Shown here one piece after another: positions 47,402 to 56,217 of a DNA stretch of 64,000 nucleotides. The stretch comes from Ancylobacter sp. SL191 (GTDB taxonomy: Bacteria; Pseudomonadota; Alphaproteobacteria; Rhizobiales; Xanthobacteraceae): contig NZ_CP113056.1 of assembly GCF_026625645.1 (NCBI RefSeq), positions 4,129,001 to 4,193,000 of the forward strand. The letters are read 5' to 3'. How positions within the stretch are numbered: position 1 is the first letter of the stretch; each line of letters starts with the position of its first letter. Position numbers and translations under genes: made by a program. The notes under the pieces are model-generated. The model was not told the origin of the DNA, did no database searches, and saw only the letters and a list, made by a program, of their open reading frames with translations.

Positions 47402-48322
47402 TCAGCCTGATCCATCCCGCGACGGGCCAGCCACGGCCTCCGACAGTTGCGTCCTTACCCAGCGATGGCCAGGGCTGCGATGGGTGCGCGCGTGCCAGAC
47501 GGCCAGCTTGGTAAAGCCGGGAATGGCAAGGGGCGGCGGGAAGGTCGCAAGTCCGGGCACGCCGGCGACCAGCCGGCTCGGCACGGTCGCGATAAGGTCG
47601 GTGCTCCGCACCAGCTGCAAAAGCGCGAGAAAGCTGGACAGCGTCACCACAACGCGCCGTTCGAGCCCCTGCCCCGCAAGGGCGGCATCGACCACGCCGC
47701 GAAACCGGTCCCCGGTGAACGACACCAGCGCGTGGTCGAGCGCACAGAACCGCGCGAGATCGAGCACGGGCCCCGATCCATCGGGATGCCCCTCCCGCAG
47801 CACGCCGACATAATGCTCGTCGAAGAGCGCCCGGAAATGAAGCTCGGGCGGCGCAGCCTCGGGCGTCATGAGGGCGAGGTCAATATCCCCCCGCTCGAAC
47901 TCGTCAATGATGCGCGCCTCGTCCAGCGGGCGGACCGCCACCCGCATGTTTGGCGCCATCCTGCGCAGCCTGGCGATGAACGGAACGATCACCGCGTCGA
48001 GCGCATAGTCGGTGGCGGCGATGGAGACCGTCAGGTCCGCACTCGCCGGATCGAAGAGCGGAAGCTCCATCAGACCGGCAATGTCGGCGAGGATCTGCTT
48101 CACCGCCGGAGCCAGTTCGCCGGCGCGTGCGGTCGGCACGATACCGCGCCGCGTGCGGACGAACAGCGGATCACCGAAGCTGGCGCGCAGCCGCGTCAGC
48201 ATCCCGCTCACCGCCGGCTGGGTCAGGCCGAGACGCTCGGCCGCGCGCGTCACGCTGCGTTCGTCCAGCAGCGCATCGAGCGCGCGCAGGAGGTTCAGGT
48301 CGAGTTCTCTGATATCCGTCAA
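47402..48322 (-). CDS. LysR-family transcriptional regulator
   Basis: 306 residues from a TTG start. The helix-turn-helix SVTRAAERLGLTQPAVSGML (about 23-42) and the opening RELDLNLLRALDALL resemble the NodD/NahR/PcpR branch. The C-terminal effector domain is complete. No ATG is in frame upstream, and the first internal ATG would cut the DNA-binding domain, so TTG is likely. It is divergent from the SRPBCC protein gene 105 bases away and probably controls it. Effector unknown. Confidence 0.88.
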   Translation of the reverse strand: MTDIRELDLNLLRALDALLDERSVTRAAERLGLTQPAVSGMLTRLRASFGDPLFVRTRRGIVPTARAGELAPAVKQILADIAGLMELPLFDPASADLTVSIAATDYALDAVIVPFIARLRRMAPNMRVAVRPLDEARIIDEFERGDIDLALMTPEAAPPELHFRALFDEHYVGVLREGHPDGSGPVLDLARFCALDHALVSFTGDRFRGVVDAALAGQGLERRVVVTLSSFLALLQLVRSTDLIATVPSRLVAGVPGLATFPPPLAIPGFTKLAVWHARTHRSPGHRWVRTQLSEAVAGPSRDGSG

Positions 48323-48427
48323 AATGATGAGCCTGATCTCGATGCATTATTGGCGCTATATCTAACTCTCCTGCTAGGCACGCAACAGAGAATGGATGGA
48401 GCGGGCGCAACCCGCAGGAGAAACAAC

Positions 48428-48943
48428 ATGCAGGAGATCACCTGGCCGCAGGATTATCTGCCCGGCTTCACCGACAATTTCGCGTCCAATGAAGTGATCG
48501 TGGCGGGCCTCGGCGCCGCCGATGTCTGGCCTCTGCTGGCCACCGCCCCGCTTTGGCCGAGCTACTATGCCAACTCCGCCAATATTCGATTCTATGACGG
48601 CAAGGGCCCCGAGCTGGCGGACGGCACGCGGTTCTATTTCGAGACCTTCGGCTTCCCGGTCGAGGCAGAGGTGGTCGAGTTCGTCTCGCCACACAACGGG
48701 CAGCCCGGCCGCGTCGCCTGGCATGGCTGGGCTGGCGCGGGCGATGCGAGACTGGACGTTCATCACGCCTGGCTCGTCGAGGATCTGCCGGGCGGCCGCG
48801 TGCGCATCCTCACGCAGGAAACGCAAAGGGGAAAGCCGGCCGAGGAACTCGCCCGCGCCAAGCCCAACCCGATGATCAATGGCCATCAGGATTGGCTGGA
48901 GGGACTTGCGGCCGCTGCTCTCCAGCGCAAGAGCGAGCGCTGA
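48428..48943 (+). CDS. SRPBCC-domain protein (polyketide cyclase-like)
   Basis: 171-residue helix-grip protein; the pattern NFASNEVIVAGLGAADVWPLL at the start and YFETFGFPVEAEVVEFV in the middle match uncharacterised SRPBCC proteins that bind hydrophobic ligands. It is probably cytoplasmic. AGGAG precedes the start. The divergent LysR gene suggests it is induced by a small, perhaps aromatic, compound. Confidence 0.78.
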   Translation: MQEITWPQDYLPGFTDNFASNEVIVAGLGAADVWPLLATAPLWPSYYANSANIRFYDGKGPELADGTRFYFETFGFPVEAEVVEFVSPHNGQPGRVAWHGWAGAGDARLDVHHAWLVEDLPGGRVRILTQETQRGKPAEELARAKPNPMINGHQDWLEGLAAAALQRKSER

Positions 48944-48969
48944 GCGCACAGCCTTCCCTGCCCCAAAAC

Positions 48970-49011
48970 AAATCGCCCGGACGTGCCGCCGTGAAGCGGT
49001 CCATCCGGGCG
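48970..49011 (-). terminator. terminator of the outer-membrane protein gene
   Basis: On the minus strand CGCCCGGA pairs with TCCGGGCG around an inner GCCGC/GCGGT helix, then ATTTGTTTTG follows. It lies 53 bases after the stop of the beta-barrel gene and also just after the convergent SRPBCC gene. Confidence 0.7.
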
Positions 49012-49063
49012 AGTTGGTCGTCAGGCTCGGCAGATCGGCCACAAGGCCGATCGGAGAACCGGA

Positions 49064-49708
49064 TCAGAAGCGGTAGTTGATGCCGGCCCGCACGGAGCTG
49101 AAGGACACGTCGACATCGCGGCCGAGATATTCCTCGCTGCCGAGGTCGGTCCACAGATACTCGACCTTGGCGCTCCAGTTCGGCGAGAAGGCGTATTCCG
49201 CGCCGGCGCCAACCGTGTAGCCGACATGGGTGTTGCTGTCGGAACCGCCGCCGGCGAGATAGTTGAAGTCGATCTCGTTCTTGCCATAGGCGAGACCGCC
49301 GGTGACATAGGGCAGGAACATGTCGAAGGCGTAGCCGAGGCGGGCACGCACCGTGCCGAAATAGTCCATGCTGCTGTTGAGCGAACCGCCGTCGACGAAG
49401 TCATAGCCGGTGTTCAGGTCAGCGTATTGCAGGTCGGCCTCGATGCCGAACACCACATTGTCCCACTGCCAGTTATAGCCGATCTGGCCGCCGACAATGG
49501 CGCCATCCTGGCCGCCGAGATCGAAGCCATTGTCGAAGTCCGAGCTGCCCCAGCCATAGCCGGCATTCGCGCCAATATAGAAGCCCTGCCAGGTGAAGAC
49601 CGGAACGGGGGCGATGTAGGCCGCCGGCGCCTTGACCGGGAGGTCCGCCGCGAAGGCCGTTCCGCCCATCAGCACCACTGCAACCGCGGAGAGTGAAAAC
49701 TTATGCAT
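49064..49708 (-). CDS. outer-membrane beta-barrel protein (Omp25/RopB-like)
   Basis: 214 residues. The signal peptide ends AFAAD (about residue 21); the mature N-terminus has a Pro-rich stretch then FTWQGFYIGANAGYGWG, the common start of small 8-strand barrels in Hyphomicrobiales. Alternating hydrophobic strands end with GINYRF, whose terminal Phe is the BAM assembly signal. Function is probably structural. Start 49708 follows GAGGGG. A long AT-rich leader lies upstream. Confidence 0.9.
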   Translation of the reverse strand: MHKFSLSAVAVVLMGGTAFAADLPVKAPAAYIAPVPVFTWQGFYIGANAGYGWGSSDFDNGFDLGGQDGAIVGGQIGYNWQWDNVVFGIEADLQYADLNTGYDFVDGGSLNSSMDYFGTVRARLGYAFDMFLPYVTGGLAYGKNEIDFNYLAGGGSDSNTHVGYTVGAGAEYAFSPNWSAKVEYLWTDLGSEEYLGRDVDVSFSSVRAGINYRF

Positions 49709-50101
49709 CGGGAGACCCCTCAGGTTTACGATATTGGCCAAAGCCTAACATCGTGAAATAGCATCAACTAGTGCATGAAAAGCACAGATAGACATTTCAC
49801 TTACAACAAAATTACGCCAATTACATACGCAAATAGCATCATGATACCTGGATATGGTACGATAATGCTTAGATTTTGCTTCAATGATTACTAATCGACC
49901 AACGGCACCAGCAAGGTTTTATTAACCCGACCAGACGACCCCACCGATCGGCCCGGACTTGCCGCACCGCATTGCCCCACGCTCAGGTTGTATTTCCGGC
50001 GTGAGGGTCACCCGATGTCATGGTATTTCGCTACGCATTGCCCCATCCCCCAAAGTAGTCGCACAGTCGCGCATCAACCCCGAACACCCTGTGGAGGTTC
50101 C
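49709..50101. other. AT-rich divergent gap
   Basis: 393 bases; the part from about 49742 to 49930 is visibly AT-rich compared with the rest of the window. It should hold promoters for the outer-membrane protein and pyruvyltransferase genes. A GATAAT hexamer is at 49861-49866, but it has no convincing -35 partner. No RNA gene or repeat was recognised. Confidence 0.6.
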
Positions 50102-51196
50102 ATGCGCGGCTTGATCGACGATATCGCCCGAGAGAACGGCAGCATTCCGCTGGGATGGGCTGGTTCGACTATGCAGATGAATTATCTCAATTTCGGCGAT
50201 GCTCTCAGCCCGGTGATGGTATCGCTGGCAGGCGGGCTGCCGGTACATCGCGTGCCCACCAAGTCGAGTTCGCCCCGCATGGCGGCGGTGGGCACCATCG
50301 GCCACGGCTTCGCCGGCGGCGACGTGTATTTCTGGGGCACCGGCTGCTCGAACTGGCTGAACCCCGGCAAGGGCGCCGAGCGCCAGCCCTTCCTTCCCTC
50401 GCCCGACAGCCGCTTCCATGTGCGGGCAACGCGCGGCCCGGTATCGGAAAGGCTTCTGAATGGCGGCGGCACGGGCAGCGGCATCCATGGCGACCCGGTC
50501 TGGCTGCTGCCGCAATTTTACGCGGCACCGGTCAGGAAAAAATGGAAGCTCGGCTGCATCCTGCATCTCTCCGAACTGGCCGACCGGGACTATGAGGCTC
50601 ACCCGCACGCGGCGGACCTGCGCTATGTCGTGCCGGCGGAATTCACGGACGACGTCCACCTCATCACCACCGTCACGCCCATCACGATCGACGGGGTGCG
50701 CGACAAGATCGACGAGATCCGCGCCTGCGAGCGCATCGTCTCCACCAGCCTGCACGGCATGGTCATCGCCGAGAGCTACGGCATTCCGTGCCTGTATTTC
50801 TCACCGCAGGGCGACACGCCCGGCCCGATCGACCTGGCGCTGGAGCCCGATGGCAATGTCGATCTGCGCATCGTCGATCTCTACCGCGGCATGGGGCGGG
50901 AGACGCTGCGCGCCTTCGGCCAGCCGCGCACGCGGGCAACCGATTGGGGACGGCTGATGGCCGATATCGACGCAAACTGGCGCCCCATCGACCTCAGGGA
51001 CGCCGATGCGCTGCTCGACGCCCTGCCCGTCGCGCCCGCCCCATTGGAGGCCCCGCCCGGCGGCAGCGTCTGGGATCACCCGGTCATTCGCTCTTTGGTG
51101 CTCCAGCACGATGTCACGCAGCTCAGGCGCGACGACAAGGCCGGCAGCCCGAAGCCGGTCCGCACGACGGCGAGGGGTGTGGCCGCCGCGCCATAG
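50102..51196 (+). CDS. polysaccharide pyruvyltransferase-family protein
   Basis: 364 residues. The conserved block IVSTSLHGMVIAESYGIPCLYF (near residues 215-236) is the signature of the PS_pyruv_trans family (ExoV, GumL, CsaB), and NFGDALSPVMVSLAGG is the typical opening. These enzymes put ketal-linked pyruvate on exopolysaccharide sugars. No glycosyltransferase genes are nearby, so the acceptor is unknown. Start 50102 follows TGGAGG; the frame is open further upstream to 49988, but that has no ribosome site. Confidence 0.82.
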   Translation: MRGLIDDIARENGSIPLGWAGSTMQMNYLNFGDALSPVMVSLAGGLPVHRVPTKSSSPRMAAVGTIGHGFAGGDVYFWGTGCSNWLNPGKGAERQPFLPSPDSRFHVRATRGPVSERLLNGGGTGSGIHGDPVWLLPQFYAAPVRKKWKLGCILHLSELADRDYEAHPHAADLRYVVPAEFTDDVHLITTVTPITIDGVRDKIDEIRACERIVSTSLHGMVIAESYGIPCLYFSPQGDTPGPIDLALEPDGNVDLRIVDLYRGMGRETLRAFGQPRTRATDWGRLMADIDANWRPIDLRDADALLDALPVAPAPLEAPPGGSVWDHPVIRSLVLQHDVTQLRRDDKAGSPKPVRTTARGVAAAP

Positions 51197-51368
51197 CGCG
51201 CCATAAACCGGCGGTGACGGCGGACGTTGGGGCCGCAACCAGCCGCCATAGCATTATTTCAAAATTCAAAGCATCGACGGATGGCTGCCGATGCGGCAAC
51301 AATCGGCAAGGCTCGGCACAGCGTCAGGGGTTGACGCGCATGCCGGCGCAGTGAGCCGAGAGGTCAGG

Positions 51369-51962
51369 ATGCGAGTGACGAAGTGGGCAGCGGTGGCGCT
51401 GGTCGCCGCGCTGGGGTGGATGGGGGCCGCGCCGGCTTCCGCGCAGACCCTGGCTTTGAGCAATGTGTTTCCCAAGCCGTATGATTTCGGCATCGGCCCG
51501 AAGAGCGGCTATGGCGGATCGCCGATCCGCCGCACCACCGTGCGCTATGAGGGCCCCTATGCGCCCGGCACCATCGTGGTGAACACCGCCGAGCGCCGGC
51601 TCTATCTGGTGCAGCCAAACGGCACGGCGCTGAAATACGGCATCGGCGTCGGCCGCGACGGCTTCCGCTGGTCGGGCGTGAAGACCATTACCCGCAAGGC
51701 CGAATGGCCGGGCTGGACCCCGCCGCCGCAGATGCTGCAGCGCCGCCCCGATCTGCCGCGCTACATGCCCGGCGGCATCGACAACCCGCTCGGCGCGCGC
51801 GCCATGTATCTGGGTTCCTCGCTCTACCGCATCCACGGCTCGAACGAGCCCGAGACGATCGGCCAGGCGGTGTCCTCGGGCTGTTTCCGCATGACCAATG
51901 ACGACGTCACCGACCTCTACAGCCGGGTGAATGTCGGCACCAAGGTCATCGTGCTGAACTGA
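51369..51962 (+). CDS. L,D-transpeptidase (YkuD domain)
   Basis: 197-residue exported enzyme with a signal peptide ending ASAQ (26). The YkuD domain starts near residue 68 (IVVNTAERRLYLV), and the active site is IHGSNEPETIGQAVSSGCFRMTNDDV by position, with His156 and catalytic Cys172 in SSGCFRM. It makes 3-3 peptidoglycan cross-links or attaches outer-membrane proteins to the wall, as shown for rhizobial relatives. Start 51369 follows GAGAGGT; an ATG at 51291 is in frame but does not give a better signal peptide. Confidence 0.92.
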   Translation: MRVTKWAAVALVAALGWMGAAPASAQTLALSNVFPKPYDFGIGPKSGYGGSPIRRTTVRYEGPYAPGTIVVNTAERRLYLVQPNGTALKYGIGVGRDGFRWSGVKTITRKAEWPGWTPPPQMLQRRPDLPRYMPGGIDNPLGARAMYLGSSLYRIHGSNEPETIGQAVSSGCFRMTNDDVTDLYSRVNVGTKVIVLN

Positions 51963-51973
51963 CGCTGGCTAAA

Positions 51974-52065
51974 CGTCATCCCGGACGGCCGCAGGCCGGT
52001 CCGGGATCGTCACGGGAATGGAGGGCGATCCCGGCTCTCCGGCTTTGCCTTCGGCCGGGATGACG
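51974..52065. repeat. dispersed intergenic palindromic element
   Basis: Starts CGTCATCCCGG and ends CCGGGATGACG, so its ends pair, with inner inverted pieces around GGCCGCAGGCC. It separates two convergent genes and is related to the family 1 elements. Confidence 0.75.
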
Positions 52066-52076
52066 GCGCTGATTCA

Positions 52077-52457
52077 TCAGTGCCGGCGCACCGTCCCCGG
52101 CAGGTCGCGGGAGAGGTTCTTGGCGGCGAGTTCCTGCTGGTAGCGCGGCCAGCGCGTCGGGTGCTCGCGGCCGAGCTGGTGGAACGTGTCCCAGGTGTAG
52201 ATGCCGGTCGAGTGGCCGTCGTCGAAGATCAGCCGCACCGCATAATTGCCGACCGGGATTACCTCCTGAATGCGTACCTCGCGCTTGCCGGAGACCAGCT
52301 GGCGGTCGGCCGGGGAATGGCCCTGAACCTCGGCCGAGGGGCTTTCGACCCGCAGATATTCCGCGCTCAGCGTGAAATTGGCGCCATCCTCGAAGGCGAT
52401 GGTCAGGGCACCCTTGTCCTTGTGGATCTTGATCTCGGTCGGCCAGGCGTCGGTCAT
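52077..52457 (-). CDS. DUF971 domain protein
   Basis: 126 residues. The small fold named DUF971 also forms the N-terminus of gamma-butyrobetaine hydroxylases; here it stands alone. Landmarks are LTIAFEDGANFTLSAEYLR and NYAVRLIFDDGHSTGIYTWDTF. Stand-alone members have been linked to iron-sulfur cluster handling. It is divergent from moaA, an iron-sulfur enzyme, which makes a link attractive but unproven. Start 52457 follows AAGGGG. Confidence 0.85.
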   Translation of the reverse strand: MTDAWPTEIKIHKDKGALTIAFEDGANFTLSAEYLRVESPSAEVQGHSPADRQLVSGKREVRIQEVIPVGNYAVRLIFDDGHSTGIYTWDTFHQLGREHPTRWPRYQQELAAKNLSRDLPGTVRRH

Positions 52458-52718
52458 GGCGTGTCCCCTTGCTTGTCCCTGCGCGTGCGCCTCCCACATA
52501 GAGGCGGGCGGGCCGCTCGCCAAGGTGGGGCGAGGCAAGGTGCGCGAGCCAAGCGCCAGCATGCGGGCCGGGAAGACCTCACCGTCAAGTGACCGTCAAG
52601 TGGCTCCGGCAATCGCCCGATAGGGTTCAGCGCCTTGGCACGGTACGGCGGACCGATTAGAAATGATAGAAATTGACGCCACTTAACCCACCAGGGGGCG
52701 GCGTCTCGGGAGCCCAGC

Positions 52719-53765
52719 GTGAGCCGACCGGAAGTCATCATCGACCAGTTCCAGCGGGAGGCGCCGCGCGCCCCGCTCATGGACACGTTCGGCCGCGCCG
52801 TCAGCTATCTGCGCGTCTCCGTCACCGATCGGTGCGATTTCCGCTGTGTATACTGCATGGCGGAACACATGACGTTCCTGCCCAAGCCCGAACTGCTGAC
52901 GCTGGAGGAGCTGGACCGCCTGTGCTCCGCCTTTGTCGTGCGCGGGGTGAAGAAGCTGCGCCTCACCGGCGGCGAGCCGCTGGTGCGCCGGGACGTGATG
53001 ACGCTGTTCCGTTCGCTCTCGCGCCACCTCGATTCGGGCGCGCTGGAGGAACTCACCCTCACCACCAATGGCTCGCAGCTCGCCCGTTTCGCCGGCGATC
53101 TCGCGGCCTGCGGCGTCAAGCGCATCAATGTCTCGCTCGACACGCTGGACCCGGCGAAGTTCCGCGCCCTCACCCGCTGGGGCGACCTGTCCAAGGTGCT
53201 CGCCGGCATCGACGCCGCGCAGAACGCCGGCATCCATGTGAAGCTCAACGCCGTCGCGCTGGCCGGCGATAACGAGGCGGAAATCCCCGCCCTCATCGAA
53301 TGGGCGCATGGGCGCGGCATGGACATCTCGCTCATCGAGGTCATGCCGCTGGGCGAGACCGGGGCCGAGCGGCTCGACCAGTATCTGCCGCTCTCCACCG
53401 TGCGCGAGAGGCTGGCAGAGCGCTGGACGCTGGAGGACATCCCGTTCCGCACCGGCGGCCCGGCACGCTACGTCTCGATCAAGGAGACCGGCGGCCGGCT
53501 CGGCTTCATCACGCCGCTGACGCATAATTTCTGCGAGGGTTGCAACCGGGTGCGCGTCACCTGCACCGGCACGCTCTATATGTGCCTCGGCCAGGACGAC
53601 GCGGCCGACCTGCGCACCCCGCTGCGCGCCTCCGAGAGCGACGACCGGCTGCACGCCGCGCTGGACGACGCGATTTTCCGCAAGCCGAAGGGCCACGATT
53701 TCGTGATCGACCGTCCCGGCCGCCCGCCCGCGCTGCGCCGGCACATGAGCGTTACCGGCGGCTGA
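52719..53765 (+). CDS. moaA: GTP 3',8-cyclase (molybdenum cofactor biosynthesis)
   Basis: 348-residue radical SAM enzyme. Cys39, Cys43 and Cys46 bind the first 4Fe-4S cluster; the C-terminal [15 protein letters not shown] motif binds the second. The protein ends in the conserved Gly-Gly (VTGG). It converts GTP to 3',8-cyclo-GTP, the first step to molybdopterin. The start codon is GTG with GGGAG upstream. No other moa gene is in the window. Confidence 0.94.
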   Translation: MSRPEVIIDQFQREAPRAPLMDTFGRAVSYLRVSVTDRCDFRCVYCMAEHMTFLPKPELLTLEELDRLCSAFVVRGVKKLRLTGGEPLVRRDVMTLFRSLSRHLDSGALEELTLTTNGSQLARFAGDLAACGVKRINVSLDTLDPAKFRALTRWGDLSKVLAGIDAAQNAGIHVKLNAVALAGDNEAEIPALIEWAHGRGMDISLIEVMPLGETGAERLDQYLPLSTVRERLAERWTLEDIPFRTGGPARYVSIKETGGRLGFITPLTHNFCEGCNRVRVTCTGTLYMCLGQDDAADLRTPLRASESDDRLHAALDDAIFRKPKGHDFVIDRPGRPPALRRHMSVTGG

Positions 53766-53916
53766 GCCCGCCGCCCTCCCCGCCTGCTGCCCGCCTGCCG
53801 CATGGGTGCTTCCCGCCACGCTTTATTGCTGCGCTGCAACAGGATGTGCATAGCTCTCGGCCATCCGTAGAGCTACCTAGCTTCCTCCTGATTCTCTTTT
53901 CCGGGCGTGATAGACC

Positions 53917-55107
53917 ATGCAGCTCCCGCTGTTGGCTTTGGCCATGGCTTCCTTCGGCATTGGCACCACTGAATTCGTCATTATGGGGTTGCTGCCCGAG
54001 GTGGCCGCCGATCTCGGCGTCTCCATTCCGGCGGCGGGGCTGCTGGTCACGGGCTATGCGCTCGGCGTCGTGGTCGGCGCGCCCATCGTCGCCATCATCA
54101 CCAATTCCCTGCCGCGCAAGGCGACACTGATGGGCCTTGCCAGCATGTTCGTGCTCGGCAATTTCCTGTGCGCCATCGCGCCGGATTACTGGTTCCTGAT
54201 GGCCGCGCGCGTCGTCACCGCCTTCTGCCACGGCGCCTTCTTCGGCATCGGCGCGGTGGTGGCGGCGAGCCTCGTGCCGGTGAACCAGCGCGCCAGCGCC
54301 ATCGCGCTGATGTTCGCGGGGCTGACGCTGGCCAATGTGCTGGGCGTGCCCCTCGGCACCGCGCTCGGCCAAGCCTGGGGCTGGCGCTCCACCTTCTGGG
54401 CGGTGGTCGCGATCGGCATTCTCGCGGTCAGCGCCATCGCGCTCTGGGTGCCCCGCGACATTCCCCACAGCGCCGGCAACATCTTGCGCGAATTCGCCGT
54501 GCTGAAGCGCCCGCAAGTGGTGCTGACCATGCTGATGAGTGTGCTGGCCTCGGCGAGCCTGTTCACCGTCTTCACCTATATCGCGCCGCTGCTGCGCGAG
54601 GTCACCGGCCTCACCCCGCACACCGTCACCTATGTGCTGCTGCTGTTCGGTGTCGGCATCACCATCGGCAACATCCTTGGCGGGCGCCTCGCCGACTGGC
54701 GGCTGATGCCCTCGCTGATGGCGAGCTTCATCGGCCTCACCGTCGTGATGGTCGCCATGGTGTTCACCAGCGCCGTCGTGGTGGCCGCCATCGCCACCGT
54801 CTTTGTGTGGGGCATCCTCGTCTTCGCCGTGGTGCCGCCGATCCAGACCCGTGTGGTCGACGCGGCTGTGGGCGCGCCGAACCTTGCCTCGACGCTCAAT
54901 CAGGGCGCCTTCAACCTCGGCAATGCCGCCGGCGCTTGGATCGGCGGCGCGGCGATCACGGTCGGCATCGGCTATGCGGAACTGCCATGGGTTGGCGCGG
55001 CGCTGGCGGTCGGCGCGCTCGGCCTGTGCATGGTCTCGCAGGCGCTGGAGCGGCGCGATGGTGGCCTCGTCAGCGCCGCGGAAGCCCCGGCATGCGAAGA
55101 GTGCTGA
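53917..55107 (+). CDS. MFS transporter (AraJ-like, DHA1 group)
   Basis: 396 residues with twelve hydrophobic segments. The opening FGIGTTEFVIMGLLPEVAADL is the hallmark of the AraJ/YdhP/PbuE group of drug or sugar efflux pumps, and a conserved ARVVTAFCHGAFFGIG follows in helix 4. The substrate is unknown. It follows moaA on the same strand after 151 bases; the ribosome site is weak. The C-terminus has a CEEC tail that is probably not functional. Confidence 0.88.
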   Translation: MQLPLLALAMASFGIGTTEFVIMGLLPEVAADLGVSIPAAGLLVTGYALGVVVGAPIVAIITNSLPRKATLMGLASMFVLGNFLCAIAPDYWFLMAARVVTAFCHGAFFGIGAVVAASLVPVNQRASAIALMFAGLTLANVLGVPLGTALGQAWGWRSTFWAVVAIGILAVSAIALWVPRDIPHSAGNILREFAVLKRPQVVLTMLMSVLASASLFTVFTYIAPLLREVTGLTPHTVTYVLLLFGVGITIGNILGGRLADWRLMPSLMASFIGLTVVMVAMVFTSAVVVAAIATVFVWGILVFAVVPPIQTRVVDAAVGAPNLASTLNQGAFNLGNAAGAWIGGAAITVGIGYAELPWVGAALAVGALGLCMVSQALERRDGGLVSAAEAPACEEC

Positions 55108-55221
55108 GCTGACCCGCAAGTAACGCGGAGCCGAAAACAGCTTTGCGTAAGATCTCGTCTTTATTCCGACGCGATCGGCGAGCCCTTATACGCCTTCACC
55201 TCTTTCGGCTTTCGCGTTCCC

Positions 55222-56145
55222 ATGCACCCCTCGACCCTTCTGCGCCGCGGCATCCTCCTGATGATCGCCGGCTCCTGCGTCTTTGCCGCCAATGACGCCT
55301 TCTCCAAGCTCGCGCTGGCGCATATCCCGCCCTCGCAGATCCTCGCTTTGCGCGGGGTGATGGCGATCAGCTTCCTGGTCGCGATCATGGCGTGGAAGCG
55401 CGAGACCGGGATGCTGCGCTACGCGTTCGATGCGCGGGTGCTGCTGCGCGGCGTGCTGGAAGCCATCGTGGCGATGCTGTTCATCACCGCCATCGTTTCC
55501 ATGTCCATTGCCGACGCGACCGCCATCATTCAGGTCGCTCCGCTCGCCACCATGGCGGCGGCGGTGCTGTTCTTCGGCTCGCGCATCCGGCCGCTGGAAT
55601 GGGTCGCGGTGGGCGTCGGCTTCGTCGGCGTCACGCTGATCGTCAAGCCGGGCAGCTCGGCCTTCGATCCGATGGCGCTGCTGCCGCTGGGCGCCGCCCT
55701 GCTCATCGCCATCCGCGATTTCGTCACCGGCCGCATCGGTGCGCATGTGCCGACGCTGGTCGTCACCTTCGCCACCGCCGGCATCGGCATGCTGATCGGC
55801 TTCGCCGGCAGCACGGTGGAGGACTGGCAGGCGCTCGACCTGATGACGCTGGGCTATCTGCTCGCCGGCAGCATCTCGCTCATTGGCGGGCACATGCTCA
55901 CCATCGCCGCCTTCCGCGGCAATGATCCCGCCGCCATCGCGCCCTTCCGCTATGCGGCGGTGGTGTGCTCGGTCGGCATTTCCGCCGCCGTGTTCCACGC
56001 CATGCCGGACTTCGTCTCGCTCATCGGCATGGCCGTCATCATGGCCGCCGGGCTGTTCTCCATGAGCCAGCACCGCCCGGCCCCGCATGTCGTCGCCACG
56101 CCGGTGCTCGACACCCTGCCGGACGAGCCGCGCAAGGCGGCCTGA
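55222..56145 (+). CDS. EamA/DMT-family transporter
   Basis: 307 residues with ten hydrophobic segments in two EamA repeats. The first includes FAANDAFSKLALAHIPPSQI and the second SISLIGGHMLTIAAFRGNDP. It probably exports or imports a small metabolite; the substrate cannot be told. It is on the same strand as the MFS gene with a 114-base gap and no clear ribosome site. A hairpin follows. Confidence 0.87.
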   Translation: MHPSTLLRRGILLMIAGSCVFAANDAFSKLALAHIPPSQILALRGVMAISFLVAIMAWKRETGMLRYAFDARVLLRGVLEAIVAMLFITAIVSMSIADATAIIQVAPLATMAAAVLFFGSRIRPLEWVAVGVGFVGVTLIVKPGSSAFDPMALLPLGAALLIAIRDFVTGRIGAHVPTLVVTFATAGIGMLIGFAGSTVEDWQALDLMTLGYLLAGSISLIGGHMLTIAAFRGNDPAAIAPFRYAAVVCSVGISAAVFHAMPDFVSLIGMAVIMAAGLFSMSQHRPAPHVVATPVLDTLPDEPRKAA

Positions 56146-56165
56146 TCCTCACGTGCCTGCCAGAA

Positions 56166-56195
56166 TGAAAACGGGCCGCCCTTGGGGCGGCCCGT
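56166..56195 (-). terminator. terminator of the TRAP binding-protein genes (perhaps bidirectional)
   Basis: ACGGGCCGCCC (56171-56181), loop TTG, GGGCGGCCCGT (56185-56195): a perfect 11-bp stem. On the minus strand it is followed by TTTTCATTC; on the plus strand by GTCGTTT, ending the EamA gene. Confidence 0.88.
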
Positions 56196-56217
56196 GTCGT
56201 TTCAGGCGTATGGGCGA

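Noticed and set aside
52630..52650. TTGGCACG resembling the -24 box of sigma-54 promoters upstream of moaA
   Set aside because: No matching -12 TTGC element at the required spacing.
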